This document shows, piece by piece, positions 36,798 to 44,604 of a stretch of DNA of 64,000 nucleotides; position 1 is the stretch's first letter, and the number at the start of each line of letters is the position of its first letter. The notes under the pieces were generated by a model. It searched no databases and had not been told where the DNA came from. It was given only the letters and a program-made list of their open reading frames with translations. Made by a program: the position numbers and the translations under genes. The DNA comes from Kitasatospora kifunensis (lineage in GTDB: Bacteria > Actinomycetota > Actinomycetes > Streptomycetales > Streptomycetaceae). Location of the stretch: positions 5,890,001 through 5,954,000 of the forward strand of contig NZ_JACHJV010000001.1 in NCBI RefSeq assembly GCF_014203855.1. Reading direction: 5' to 3'.

Positions 36798-36841
36798 AAG
36801 AGTTTTTTTCGCGCTGCCCGGTCGTTCGCGTCCGGGCAGGT
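36798..36841 (+). other. T-tract and short inverted repeat between cmk and der
   Basis: A run of seven T (about 36803-36809) is followed by an inverted repeat CTGCCCGG/CCGGGCAG (36814-36821 with 36832-36839). A 7-T run is striking in this GC background. It may act as an attenuator or partial terminator before der. Confidence 0.4.
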
Positions 36842-36877
36842 ACGCACGGTCCGTCCGCGTGACGGGTGGACCGGGAA

Positions 36878-38350
36878 ATGGAACAGACGAAGATGAGCAA
36901 CGAGCACGTCGCCGACGGTGCCGACCACGGTGAGCTGGATCCGGCCGAGTACGCCGAGTTCATGAGCCTGGCCGCCGAGGAGGGCTTCGACGCCGATGAC
37001 CTCGACCTCGCCGAGCACGGGCACGTCCCGCTGCCGGTGCTGGCCGTCGTCGGCCGCCCCAATGTCGGCAAGTCGACCCTGGTCAACCGGATCATCGGCC
37101 GCCGTGAGGCGGTCGTCGAGGACAAGCCCGGCGTCACCCGCGACCGGGTGAGCTACGAGGCGACCTGGAACGGCCGGCGCTTCAAGGTGGTCGACACCGG
37201 TGGCTGGGAGATCGACGTCCTGGGCATCGACGCCATGGTCGCCGCGCAGGCCGAGCTGGGCATCGAGACCGCCGACGCGGTGCTCTTCGTGGTGGACGCC
37301 AACGTCGGCGCCACCGACACGGACGAGGCGCTGATCAAGCTGATCCGCCGGGCCGGCAAGCCGACCGTGCTCTGCGCCAACAAGGTCGACGGTCAGTCGA
37401 CCGAGGCCGAGGCCGCCTACCTCTGGTCGCTGGGCCTCGGTGAGCCGTACCCCGTCTCCGCGCTGCACGGCCGTGGCTCCGGCGATCTGCTGGACGCCGT
37501 GATGGCCGCGCTGCCCGAGGCTCCGCCGCAGACCTTCGGCATGGCCGTCGGCGGTCCGCGTCGGGTCGCGCTGATCGGCCGTCCGAACGTCGGCAAGTCC
37601 AGCCTGCTGAACAAGGTGGCCGGCGAGGAGCGGGTCGTCGTCAACGAGCTGGCCGGCACCACCCGCGACCCGGTCGACGAGCTGATCCAGCTGGGCGGCA
37701 AGACCTGGAAGTTCATCGACACCGCCGGTATCCGTCGCCGGGTCCACCTGACCTCCGGCGCCGACTTCTACGCCTCGCTGCGCACCTCCGCCGCGCTGGA
37801 CAAGGCCGAGGTCGCGGTCATCCTGATCGACTCCAGCGAGCCGCTCGCGGAGCAGGACACCCGGATCATCTCGATGGCTGTCGAGGCCGGGCGTGCCGTC
37901 GTGGTCGCCTACAACAAGTGGGACCAGATGGACGAGGAGCGCCGCTACTACCTGGAGCGCGAGATCGAGCAGGATCTCGTCCAGGTGCAGTGGGCCCCCC
38001 GGGTCAACGTCTCGGCGCTGACCGGCCGGCACATGGAGAAGCTGGTTCCGGCGATCGAGACCGCGCTGGCCGGCTGGGAGACCCGGATCTCGACCGCCAG
38101 GCTGAACGCCTTCCTCGGCGAGCTGGTCGCCGCCCACCCGCACCCGATCCGGGGCGGCAAGCAGCCGCGCATCCTGTTCGGGACGCAGGCCGGCACCAAG
38201 CCGCCGCGGTTCGTGCTCTTCGCCTCGGGCTTCCTGGAGGCGGGCTACCGGCGCTTCGTGGAGCGGCGGCTGCGTGAGGAGTTCGGCTTCGTCGGGACGC
38301 CGATCTCGATCTCGGTGCGGGTCCGGGAGAAGCGCAAGCGCAGCAAGTAG
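36878..38350 (+). CDS. der: Ribosome biogenesis GTPase Der
   Basis: Der (EngA) has two tandem GTPase domains and helps assemble the 50S subunit. The first G1 motif GRPNVGKS is at 59 with DTGGWE and NKVDG; the second GRPNVGKS is at ~234 with DTAGIRR and YNKWDQ. A KH-like C-terminal domain follows (RFVLFASGFLEAGYRRFVERRLREEF). With ATG 36878 it has 490 residues; ATG 36893 is an alternative because the first ~45 residues (DPAEYAEFMSLAAEEGF) are an actinobacterial acidic extension. A terminator shared with the convergent gene follows. Confidence 0.94.
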   Translation: MEQTKMSNEHVADGADHGELDPAEYAEFMSLAAEEGFDADDLDLAEHGHVPLPVLAVVGRPNVGKSTLVNRIIGRREAVVEDKPGVTRDRVSYEATWNGRRFKVVDTGGWEIDVLGIDAMVAAQAELGIETADAVLFVVDANVGATDTDEALIKLIRRAGKPTVLCANKVDGQSTEAEAAYLWSLGLGEPYPVSALHGRGSGDLLDAVMAALPEAPPQTFGMAVGGPRRVALIGRPNVGKSSLLNKVAGEERVVVNELAGTTRDPVDELIQLGGKTWKFIDTAGIRRRVHLTSGADFYASLRTSAALDKAEVAVILIDSSEPLAEQDTRIISMAVEAGRAVVVAYNKWDQMDEERRYYLEREIEQDLVQVQWAPRVNVSALTGRHMEKLVPAIETALAGWETRISTARLNAFLGELVAAHPHPIRGGKQPRILFGTQAGTKPPRFVLFASGFLEAGYRRFVERRLREEFGFVGTPISISVRVREKRKRSK

Positions 38351-38373
38351 CAAGTAGTAAGTAATAAGGGGAG

Positions 38374-38417
38374 CGAGAACGGTCCGGTGGCTGAGGTCAG
38401 CCTCCGGACCGTTCTCG
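38374..38417. terminator. Bidirectional terminator between der and the Gln-rich gene
   Basis: A perfect 14-bp outer stem (38374-38387 with 38404-38417) encloses an inner GGCTGA/TCAGCC pairing, with no long T-run. It lies between convergent genes. Confidence 0.85.
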
Positions 38418-38432
38418 TTGTCGTCTGCGGGG

Positions 38433-39113
38433 TCAGCCACGGCCCGGGGGGAGTGAGAGCAGGGCGCCGCGGTGGCGACCCGGGGGCGCGGGGGCCGGGG
38501 TGGCGGGCGCTGGGGCGGTGATCGGGGAGAGGTAGCCCGCGGCGACCCAGCCGTGGCCGGTGCTGGACTGTGCTTGCGGGGGCTGGTGGTGGTTCTGCTG
38601 TTGCTGTTGCTGTTGCTGGTGCGTCTGTTGTTGCTGCTGCAGGTGTTGAGGCTGCTGCTGTGGGTGTTGTTGCTGCTGGGAGTGGGGCGGGTAGGCGGCG
38701 CCCTGGTACTGGTGGTGCGCACTCTGGTGGTGGACGGCCTGCTGTTGCGGCACGAACTGCGGCATGTTCGGCAGCTGGCTCGCGTAGGTGGGGAAGGACT
38801 GGTGCTGGGAGAGGACGCCGAGCTGATGGTCCGTGACGTACGAGGTGCGGCTGCCGTACGGGTCCCGGTAGCTGTCCGCCGGGCCGGCGTACTGGCCGGG
38901 GTGCGAGCCCGTGTGCGAGCCAGCGTGCAAGCCGGGGTGCGCACCGGGGAAGGAGCGCTCACGGACCGCGAAACCGGTGAACCGCATGTCCTCCTCGCCA
39001 CTGCGGTCCCCCGGTAGGGCGCGGAAGAGCCGACGGTATTCGGAGTACAGCTCGTCGTAGATCGGCGTCGGGGTGGGGGCGACTGGATGCTCTCCGTCGT
39101 ACGACGGCCTCAT
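38433..39113 (-). CDS. Gln/His-rich conserved hypothetical protein
   Basis: Start MRPSYDGEHPVAPTPTPIYD at 39113 gives 226 residues. A short conserved N-terminal segment (TPIYDELYSEYRRLFRALPGD, GEEDMRFTGFAVRE) resembles Streptomyces proteins that carry a TPIYD motif. Residues ~60-95 are His/Gly/Ser repeats (HPGLHAGSHTGSHPGQYAG), and ~135-195 are polyglutamine and Gln/His tracts encoded by CAG/CAA runs. The C-terminus is Pro/Ala-rich. It is probably disordered; the function is unknown. No membrane segment or signal peptide is present. Confidence 0.7.
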   Translation of the reverse strand: MRPSYDGEHPVAPTPTPIYDELYSEYRRLFRALPGDRSGEEDMRFTGFAVRERSFPGAHPGLHAGSHTGSHPGQYAGPADSYRDPYGSRTSYVTDHQLGVLSQHQSFPTYASQLPNMPQFVPQQQAVHHQSAHHQYQGAAYPPHSQQQQHPQQQPQHLQQQQQTHQQQQQQQQNHHQPPQAQSSTGHGWVAAGYLSPITAPAPATPAPAPPGRHRGALLSLPPGRG

Positions 39114-39437
39114 CGCCGGGATCCCTCGGGCAGCGGTGGTCTGGCGGAAGGCTGAGGTCACGTCGTAGCTGTACACGCAGGGCCCAACGAGCGAAGGCTG
39201 TCGGGGATGCGGGCGGGAGGCGGGTGCTAGGGGCACCGGAGCGCGGCGGGCGCTTGCGGTCTGTCGCGCGCCGGTGGCCCTAGCGTCGTGCTCGGGGGAG
39301 GGGGAGGGGGAGGGGGAGGGGGAGGGGGAGGGGGAGGGGCAGGGGGCTCACGGGGCAGGGGTTGGCCTCAGGGCTCTGTTACCCCGGCTTTGTCGCCTGG
39401 GCTTTCTCGCCTGGGCTGCTGCCCGGGTGGATGATCC
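39114..39437. other. 324-base intergenic region with a G-rich hexanucleotide array
   Basis: The region lies between two leftward genes and should contain the promoter of the Gln-rich gene. Its middle is the GGGGGA array at 39294-39346. No conserved coding sequence was found. Confidence 0.5.
39294..39346 (+). repeat. GGGGGA hexanucleotide repeat
   Basis: Seven exact GGGGGA units are followed by GGGGCA and GGGGG, 53 bp in all. The plus strand could fold as a G-quadruplex; the flanking transcripts would carry the C-rich complement. Confidence 0.92.
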
Positions 39438-40358
39438 TCAGGTGCCGGCCAGCGGGAGGCTGGCGGCGACCAGTAGGCCTTGGGCGGCCGCGCGGTCCAG
39501 GGCGTTGCGCAGCAGGTCCTCCCGGGGCTGGCGGCCGATGGTCCCGGCGGGCGCCGCGTACATGATCACCTCGGACTGCCGGGCCGCCGCCGCGCGCCAG
39601 GCGTCGGTGACCACCAGCGGTTGGTGGGCCTGCCACCAGGCGCTGTTGCCAACCGCTGACGGCTGCAGGATCGCGTGCAGCCGTCCCATCGCCACCAGCA
39701 CCGACCAGCCGGCCAGTCGCGCAGGCGGCTTGTCCACGTCCGTGATCGGCGCGAAGCCGTGGTCGCTCAGCAGCGGGAGGAACTCGTCCGCGCCGGTCAC
39801 CGTGCCAGGTCGGCCGACCGGTCCGGTCGGCTCCACGACCAGTGCGGCATGCCCGTTGTCGCCGCAGAGCACCAGCCCGCAGGTGACGCCGAGTACGGCC
39901 GGCTCGCCCGGGGCCGGGGCGGTGGGCGTAACCGGTGTGCTCTGCGGGGCCGGGGCCGGGGTCGGGGCCGGGGCTGGGACGGGGGCGGCCTGGGGGACGG
40001 GCACAGGGGCCGGGGCACCGGCGTGACCGAGCGGGTCCGCCGGCTGCGGGTAGCCCGCCTGGGTCGGCAGCCCGCTGCCCTGTGCCTGGCTGATACTGCG
40101 CACCGCGCCGAGCAGCTGCTCCTCGGAGACCGGAACGACCTGCGAGGGGATGCACCGTGCGTGGGCGAACGCCAGCACCGCGGTCTCCTCACCGACGAAG
40201 AGCACGGTGCTGGTCGGCTCGCTCAGGGAGTCGCCGGGGGTTCGGCAGGAAGTGCAGTCGTAGGTGTCGGGGGTGTGGGCCCCACCGAGTAGTTGGTCGG
40301 CCTCGTCGTCGCCGATCTCGGCTCGGACCTCGTCGCTGACATCGAGCATGCGCGGCAA
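39438..40358 (-). CDS. Conserved actinobacterial hypothetical protein with Pro/Ala linker
   Basis: AAGGAG at 40364-40369 (complement) lies five bases before TTG at 40356-40358, giving a start MPRMLDVSDEVRAEIGDDE and 306 residues; the ATG three codons later is an alternative. The N-terminal domain (~1-115) has a CTSCRTPGD Cys pair and FVGEETAVLAFAHARCIPSQ. A PAP-repeat linker spans ~130-165. The C-terminal domain contains VTCGLVLCGDNGHAALVVEP and ARLAGWSVLVAMGRLHAI. No catalytic motif or membrane helix was recognised. It is divergent from the rpf gene. Confidence 0.7.
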   Translation of the reverse strand: MPRMLDVSDEVRAEIGDDEADQLLGGAHTPDTYDCTSCRTPGDSLSEPTSTVLFVGEETAVLAFAHARCIPSQVVPVSEEQLLGAVRSISQAQGSGLPTQAGYPQPADPLGHAGAPAPVPVPQAAPVPAPAPTPAPAPQSTPVTPTAPAPGEPAVLGVTCGLVLCGDNGHAALVVEPTGPVGRPGTVTGADEFLPLLSDHGFAPITDVDKPPARLAGWSVLVAMGRLHAILQPSAVGNSAWWQAHQPLVVTDAWRAAAARQSEVIMYAAPAGTIGRQPREDLLRNALDRAAAQGLLVAASLPLAGT

Positions 40359-40516
40359 CAGGACTCCTTGATTCGTTGGCTGGGCGGCCCGGGCAGGCCC
40401 GGCCGCCATTACCAACGGCGCCCTGTGGTCGGAGTCACGGGTTGGGGGGTCGAGTGTCGCTTTTTTCCGTTCCGCTGACTGCGGATAGTGCATAACTGAT
40501 CACAAATTGTCGACAG

Positions 40517-40558
40517 TGTGATCAGGCTCACACTCCCCAAAGTGTGAGCGGGATCACG
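40517..40558. promoter_or_regulatory. Two Crp-type binding sites upstream of rpfA
   Basis: TGTGATCAGGCTCACA (40517-40532) is a perfect TGTGA-N6-TCACA Crp/FNR-family site. TGTGAGCGGGATCACG (40543-40558) is a near-perfect second site whose start is 26 bp downstream. Streptomyces Crp recognises this type of sequence and is known to influence germination and rpfA. The sites also form a hairpin GCTCACACT/AGTGTGAGC (40526-40549). Confidence 0.7.
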
Positions 40559-40624
40559 CGGACAAGAGGTTTGAGCCATGTAAAAGGTTACAAATCGGAC
40601 ATTCGACCTTGGAAGTATCTGATC

Positions 40625-40639
40625 GTTACCGCGGGTAAC
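40625..40639. promoter_or_regulatory. GTTACC-GCG-GGTAAC palindrome
   Basis: Perfect 6-bp inverted repeats with a 3-bp spacer lie about 70 bp downstream of the Crp-like sites and 294 bp before the rpfA start. It could be an operator for a second regulator; no factor is assigned. Confidence 0.4.
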
Positions 40640-40932
40640 ATTGGTCTGACCTGGGTGGACCCTGAGCGGATCATGAATTGGTTGATTCCGGACAGCCCCG
40701 CGCCCTAGCTTCTTCCCCGGTGCAACGAGCACCACCCGGGCTCACTCCCCGGCGCACCGCACCTGGTGCCCACCCGTCCGACGACTCGACTCAGTCGGCG
40801 GTGATGGCGGAGTGGCCGGGGCGGCACGGTACGTCGGACACGTACTCGGCCGCCCAAGGACGAAGCGCGCGAAATCGGCTCCTCACCGGGCCTGGTTCCG
40901 CATGCCCGCCCGGGGCTGCCGAGAGGGACTCC

Positions 40933-41694
40933 ATGACTTTCCGTAACGAGAACGCCACTGCCACCACCAGTGCCACCAAGCGCAACCGCGTGCGGCTGGC
41001 CGTTCTGGGCGGCGCGGTTGCCGTCCTTCCGGTGGCGGGCCTCGTCACGGCCACCACGGCCTCCGCCGCCTCGACCTCGACCTGGGACGCCGTCGCCCAG
41101 TGCGAGAGCACGGGCAACTGGAGCATCAACAGCGGTAACGGCTTCTACGGAGGCCTGCAGTTCACCTCGAGCACCTGGGCCGCCTACGGCGGTACCCAGT
41201 ACGCCGCGCAGGCCAACCTGGCCACCAAGGCCCAGCAGATCGCCGTGGCCGAGAAGGTCCTGGCCAGCCAGGGCCCCGGCGCCTGGCCCGTCTGCTCGGT
41301 GAAGGCCGGCCTGACCGCCGGTGGCGCCCCCGCCGCCGTCGACACCTCGGCCCCGGCCTCGAAGCCCGCCGCCGCGCCGCAGAACGCCCCGCAGGCCCCG
41401 GCCAAGCAGGCTCCCGCGCCGCAGGCCCCCGCCAAGCAGGCTCCGGCTCAGTCGGCCCCGGCCCAGGACTCGAAGCCGGCCGCCAAGCCGAACAACAAGC
41501 CGGCTGGCAAGCCGGCCGACAAGGGCTGGAAGTCCGCCAAGTCCGCGGGTAGCTACACCGTCAAGGGCGGCGACACCCTGAGCGACATCGCTGCCGCGCA
41601 CGGCACCGACTGGCAGTCGCTGTACCAGAAGAACGCCCAGGTCATCGGCGCCGACGCCAACCTGATCATGCCTGGCCAGGTGCTGTCCTTCTGA
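40933..41694 (+). CDS. rpfA: Resuscitation-promoting factor with LysM domain
   Basis: This 253-residue secreted muralytic protein has a signal peptide (KRNRVRLAVLGGAVAVLPVAG with cleavage near ASA-A46). The transglycosylase-like Rpf domain (~50-122) contains WDAVAQCESTGNWSINSGNG, with the catalytic Glu in CEST, and FYGGLQFTSSTWAAYGG. A Pro/Ala/Lys/Gln-rich linker follows. A C-terminal LysM domain (~206-252, YTVKGGDTLSDIAAAHG) binds peptidoglycan. Rpf enzymes cleave cell wall glycan to promote spore germination and growth. It is preceded by Crp-like sites and a ~300-base leader, and ends at a 13-bp terminator. Confidence 0.93.
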   Translation: MTFRNENATATTSATKRNRVRLAVLGGAVAVLPVAGLVTATTASAASTSTWDAVAQCESTGNWSINSGNGFYGGLQFTSSTWAAYGGTQYAAQANLATKAQQIAVAEKVLASQGPGAWPVCSVKAGLTAGGAPAAVDTSAPASKPAAAPQNAPQAPAKQAPAPQAPAKQAPAQSAPAQDSKPAAKPNNKPAGKPADKGWKSAKSAGSYTVKGGDTLSDIAAAHGTDWQSLYQKNAQVIGADANLIMPGQVLSF

Positions 41695-41790
41695 CGCTTC
41701 GCGTCGGTTGTGGCTCAGTAGGAACAGGTAGTACGTGGTGCGTGGTGCGCGGCACGTGTGACGTGTGACGTGCATGCGTGGTACGCGGAT

Positions 41791-41820
41791 CAACCGTTGC
41801 CCCTTTCGGGGTGACGGTTG
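41791..41820 (+). terminator. rpfA terminator
   Basis: A fully paired 13-bp stem with two G-T wobbles (41791-41803 with 41808-41820) closes a TTTC loop 97 bases after the rpfA stop. It argues that the next Rpf-like gene has its own promoter. Confidence 0.7.
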
Positions 41821-41880
41821 GTCGCGTTTCCGGGCGGGTGTGAGGGTGCGGTGTGCGGGCGGCTCGGGGACAGTCGGAGG

Positions 41881-42417
41881 ATGCGATCCGGTCCGTCGGG
41901 GAAACGGCGAGTAGCGGTCAATGCTCGAACGGCAGTCAATGCTCGAACAGTGGTCAGTGGTCGAGTAGTCGTCAATGTACGAACAACGGTCAGTGGTCGA
42001 GCAGTGATCAATGGTCGAATAGGGATCAATACTCGAAGCTGTATCAAGCCTCGAATAGTCGCGATGCTCTGCGGCGCCGCCGTCGTCCTCGCGGCACCCA
42101 CCCGGGCCGCGCCCGTGAGCGGGCCGAGTCCGGTGCTGGACGCCACCTGGGATCAGGTCGCCGACTGCGAGAGCGACGGTGACTGGGCCGCCAATACCGG
42201 CAACGGCTTCTACGGTGGCCTGCAGATCTGGCCGCCGACCTGGCGGGATACCGGCGGCCTGCGGTATGCCACTCGTCCGGATCTGGCGAATCGGCGGCAG
42301 CAGATCACGGTGGCTCAGGACATCCTGAACGAGCAAGGCTGGCAGGCCTGGTCCGACTGTGCGCGCCAACTGGGACTGCTGCGTGACGGACCGCCGAGGG
42401 GCGTCGAGGATCGCTGA
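41881..42417 (+). CDS. Second Rpf-type transglycosylase-like protein, start uncertain
   Basis: The C-terminal ~100 residues are a clear Rpf domain: TWDQVADCESDGDWAANTGNG with the catalytic Glu in CESD, FYGGLQIWPPTWRDTGG and WQAWSDCARQLGL. It lacks a LysM domain. A hydrophobic signal-like segment, MLCGAAVVLAAPTRAAPV, begins at ATG 42064. The ATG at 41881 gives 178 residues but directly abuts a GGAGG, with no room for normal initiation, and the intervening 48 residues are eight hexapeptide repeats ending in Arg. Starting at 42064 gives a compact 117-residue secreted protein. Either way it is a second muralytic factor paralogous to rpfA. Confidence 0.75.
   Translation: MRSGPSGKRRVAVNARTAVNARTVVSGRVVVNVRTTVSGRAVINGRIGINTRSCIKPRIVAMLCGAAVVLAAPTRAAPVSGPSPVLDATWDQVADCESDGDWAANTGNGFYGGLQIWPPTWRDTGGLRYATRPDLANRRQQITVAQDILNEQGWQAWSDCARQLGLLRDGPPRGVEDR
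41911..42054 (+). repeat. Eight degenerate 18-bp tandem repeats upstream of an Rpf gene
   Basis: Units of about NAGTGGTCAATGGTCGAA repeat eight times at exact 18-bp spacing, AT-richer than the flanks. In the Rpf frame they encode VAVNAR, TAVNAR, TVVSGR and variants. They lie just before the likely signal peptide and could be coding or regulatory. Confidence 0.85.
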
Positions 42418-42592
42418 TGGACCTTCGGCTGGACTTTCGGCTGGACTTTCGGTCGAAGCCTCGCTGGATCTTCCGGACTGACCTGCGGGTGGTGGACTGG
42501 ACCGCGGGCGGTGCGAGCGCGCGGTGGGAAGCTGGTGCTGAGGCCGGGAGATGGATCCGGCGCTGGGGCCAGTGGCGTGGAGGTGGGGTCTG

Positions 42593-43516
42593 GTGGCTGT
42601 GGATGTCGTCGTGGTGGGCAGCGTCAACCTTGACCAGGTGATCGAGGTGGCGGCCTTGCCGGTGCCCGGGGAGACCGTCCAGGGTGGTCCGATCATCCGA
42701 CTCGGTGGCGGCAAGGGCGCCAACCAGGCCGTGGCTGCCGCTCGGCTGGGCTGCTCGGTGGCCCTGGTCGGCGCCGTCGGTACGGACGCCGACAGCGCGC
42801 AGCTGCGTGCCGAGCTCGTCGCCGAGAGCGTCGACGTCAGTCGGCTCGCGGCTGTCGAAGGCCCGCCCGGTCACGCCGTCGTCCTGGTCGATCGGCAGGC
42901 GGAGAACGTCGTAGTCGTCTCGCCCGGGGCCAACGCCCGGCTCGACTCCGACACCGTCCAGGCCGCCGGAGACCTGATCGCCGCCGCCTCCGTGGTGGTC
43001 GCGCAGTTGGAGGTCCCGCTCCCGGCCGTGCTGGCCGCCGCCCGGCTCGCGAGCGCCACCTTCGTCCTCAACCCCGCGCCGGCCCCCGCCGAGTTGCCGG
43101 ACGAACTCTGGCCGCTGGTCGACGTCCTGGTGCCCAACCGGACCGAGCTGGCCAGGCTCTGCGGGGTCCCCGACAGCGGGTTGCGCGCCCCCGGTGAGGT
43201 AGCCCGATTGGCCGCCGGTCTGCCTTGCGAGCGCGTGGTGGTGACGCTGGGAGCGGACGGTGCGTTGGTGCGCGACGGCGCGCGGACCGAGCTGATCGCT
43301 GCGCCGACCGTGCGCGCCGTCGACACCACCGGAGCCGGCGACACCTTCTGCGGCGCACTGGCCGTCGCCCTGGCGGAGGGCCGGAACCTGGCCGATGCCG
43401 CTCGCTTCGCCGTCCGGGCCGCCGCGCTGAGCGTCGAGCAGACCGGTGCCCGCACCGCGATGCCGACCCGGGCACGACTGGCGGCTGCGGGCGAACTCGT
43501 CCAGGACGCGCGGTGA
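42593..43516 (+). CDS. rbsK: Ribokinase (PfkB family)
   Basis: GTG 42593 after GGAGGTGGGG gives 307 residues; ATG 42551 is an alternative. The PfkB sugar-kinase motifs are present: substrate-binding VGSVNLDQV at the N-terminus, GGGKGANQAVAAARLG near residue 40, and the ATP/catalytic motif DTTGAGDTFCGALAVALAEG near residue 243. Ribokinase phosphorylates D-ribose to ribose-5-phosphate. It stands without a ribose transporter, so salvage of nucleoside-derived ribose is the likely context. Confidence 0.88.
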   Translation: MAVDVVVVGSVNLDQVIEVAALPVPGETVQGGPIIRLGGGKGANQAVAAARLGCSVALVGAVGTDADSAQLRAELVAESVDVSRLAAVEGPPGHAVVLVDRQAENVVVVSPGANARLDSDTVQAAGDLIAAASVVVAQLEVPLPAVLAAARLASATFVLNPAPAPAELPDELWPLVDVLVPNRTELARLCGVPDSGLRAPGEVARLAAGLPCERVVVTLGADGALVRDGARTELIAAPTVRAVDTTGAGDTFCGALAVALAEGRNLADAARFAVRAAALSVEQTGARTAMPTRARLAAAGELVQDAR

Positions 43517-43531
43517 CAGGCCGTTCGGGGG

Positions 43532-43583
43532 AGAGGTGAGCCGGAGAGGTGAGCTGGAGAGCTGAGCCGGAGAGGTGAGCTGA
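43532..43583 (+). repeat. Four 13-bp units each carrying a Shine-Dalgarno-like core
   Basis: Units of AGAGGTGAGCYGG at 43532-43544, 43545-43557, 43558-43570 and 43571-43583 run directly into the ATG of the AlkB-like gene. Each contains GAGAGGTGAG, so the ribosome site is repeated four times (the third unit is GAGAGCTGAG). Confidence 0.88.
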
Positions 43584-44428
43584 TGACGGGAGAGCTGTTC
43601 GGGCGGCCGAGGACGCAGTTGGCGCCTGGCGCCGTCCTGATCCCCGACTGGCTGGACGCCGCCGAGCAGCGCGAGCTGGTCACCGCATGCCGGCGGTGGG
43701 CCCGTCCGCCGGCCGGCCTGCGCACCGTGCGGCTGCCGGGCGGCGCGCAGATGTCGGTCCGCCAGCTCTGCCTGGGCTGGCACTGGGGCGTGGTCAGCCG
43801 CTGCCCGACCTGTGGCGCTGCGCGCAAGGCCGCGGCGGACTGCCCACAGCACTGGTTTCCGTACGCGTACACGCGCCGGGTGCACGACGGTGACGGGGCT
43901 CCGGTCAAGCCGTTCCCCGCACTGCTCGACACCCTCGCGAGGCGTGCCGTCGCCGAGGCGTACGGGGATGCCGGGACGTGCAGGGACGCCGAGGCGTACG
44001 GGGAGGAGGGGGTGGCCGGGGCCGGATCGGCAGTCGCTGGTGTCGTCGGGTACGCACCTGATGTGGCGCTGGTGAACCACTACGCCGCCGGTGCCCGGAT
44101 GGGCCTGCATCAGGACCGTGAGGAGCGGATCGACGCTCCCGTGGTCTCGCTCTCCCTCGGCGACTCCTGCGTCTTCCGGTTCGGCAACTGCCGGACCCGG
44201 AACGGCCCGTGGACCGACATCGAGTTGCGCAGCGGCGATCTGCTGGTCTTCGGGGGCCCGGCGCGATACGCCTATCACGGTGTCCTGCGCACGCTGCCCG
44301 GCACCGCCGATCCCGAGCTGCGACTCGGCGAGCCGGGGCCCGCGCTGAGCGGGCGGCTCAACATCACGGTGCGGCAGTCCGGGCTGTCCGGGGCGCCGGA
44401 GACGCCCCGAAAGCCGGCCTCGGCGTAG
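43583..44428 (+). CDS. AlkB-like 2OG-Fe(II) dioxygenase with inserted Cys3His segment
   Basis: This 281-residue protein belongs to the DNA-alkylation repair dioxygenases. The iron ligands are H176 and D178 (LHQDREE) and H232 (YAYHGVLR); the 2-oxoglutarate arginine lies in GRLNITVRQ. CLGWHW and TRRVHDGDGAPVKPFPALLD are typical AlkB substrate-loop sequences, but between them sits an insertion with C74-x2-C77-x9-C87-x2-H90, a possible zinc knuckle. A second insertion (YGDAGTCRDAEAYGEEG) near residue 131 duplicates a short motif. It is expected to demethylate DNA or RNA bases oxidatively. The start follows an unusual fourfold ribosome-site repeat. Confidence 0.85.
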   Translation: MTGELFGRPRTQLAPGAVLIPDWLDAAEQRELVTACRRWARPPAGLRTVRLPGGAQMSVRQLCLGWHWGVVSRCPTCGAARKAAADCPQHWFPYAYTRRVHDGDGAPVKPFPALLDTLARRAVAEAYGDAGTCRDAEAYGEEGVAGAGSAVAGVVGYAPDVALVNHYAAGARMGLHQDREERIDAPVVSLSLGDSCVFRFGNCRTRNGPWTDIELRSGDLLVFGGPARYAYHGVLRTLPGTADPELRLGEPGPALSGRLNITVRQSGLSGAPETPRKPASA

Positions 44429-44604
44429 CCGCCACCGCTCCGCCACCACTCCGTCGTCGCCTCATCGCTGTCCGTTGAACGCCGCCGACCTTCGGCTACT
44501 GCTTCGACCTGCGGGAATTCCCCAGCAGCGCGCAGACTTCCAGCTAGACAGCAGCGGTATGCCGCCGGCACCTCCGGCGTGCCCGTTGGGAGAGGACGTA
44601 CACC

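Larger units (their letters stand above)
40359..40932. other. 574-base regulatory region between the hypothetical gene and rpfA
   Basis: This divergent region is AT-richer than its surroundings at 40,440-40,680. It holds two Crp-like sites (40517-40558), a GTTACC-GCG-GGTAAC palindrome at 40625-40639, and then a long GC-rich untranslated leader of the rpf gene. I looked for the conserved c-di-AMP riboswitch core reported upstream of Streptomyces rpfA and could not recognise it. Confidence 0.55.

Noticed and set aside
40560..40932. c-di-AMP (ydaO-type) riboswitch in the rpfA leader
   Set aside because: Such a riboswitch is reported in Streptomyces rpfA, but I could not find the conserved GGGGGAACC, GGGTGAA and TCAGCTAACCTC-type segments here; a covariance search is needed.
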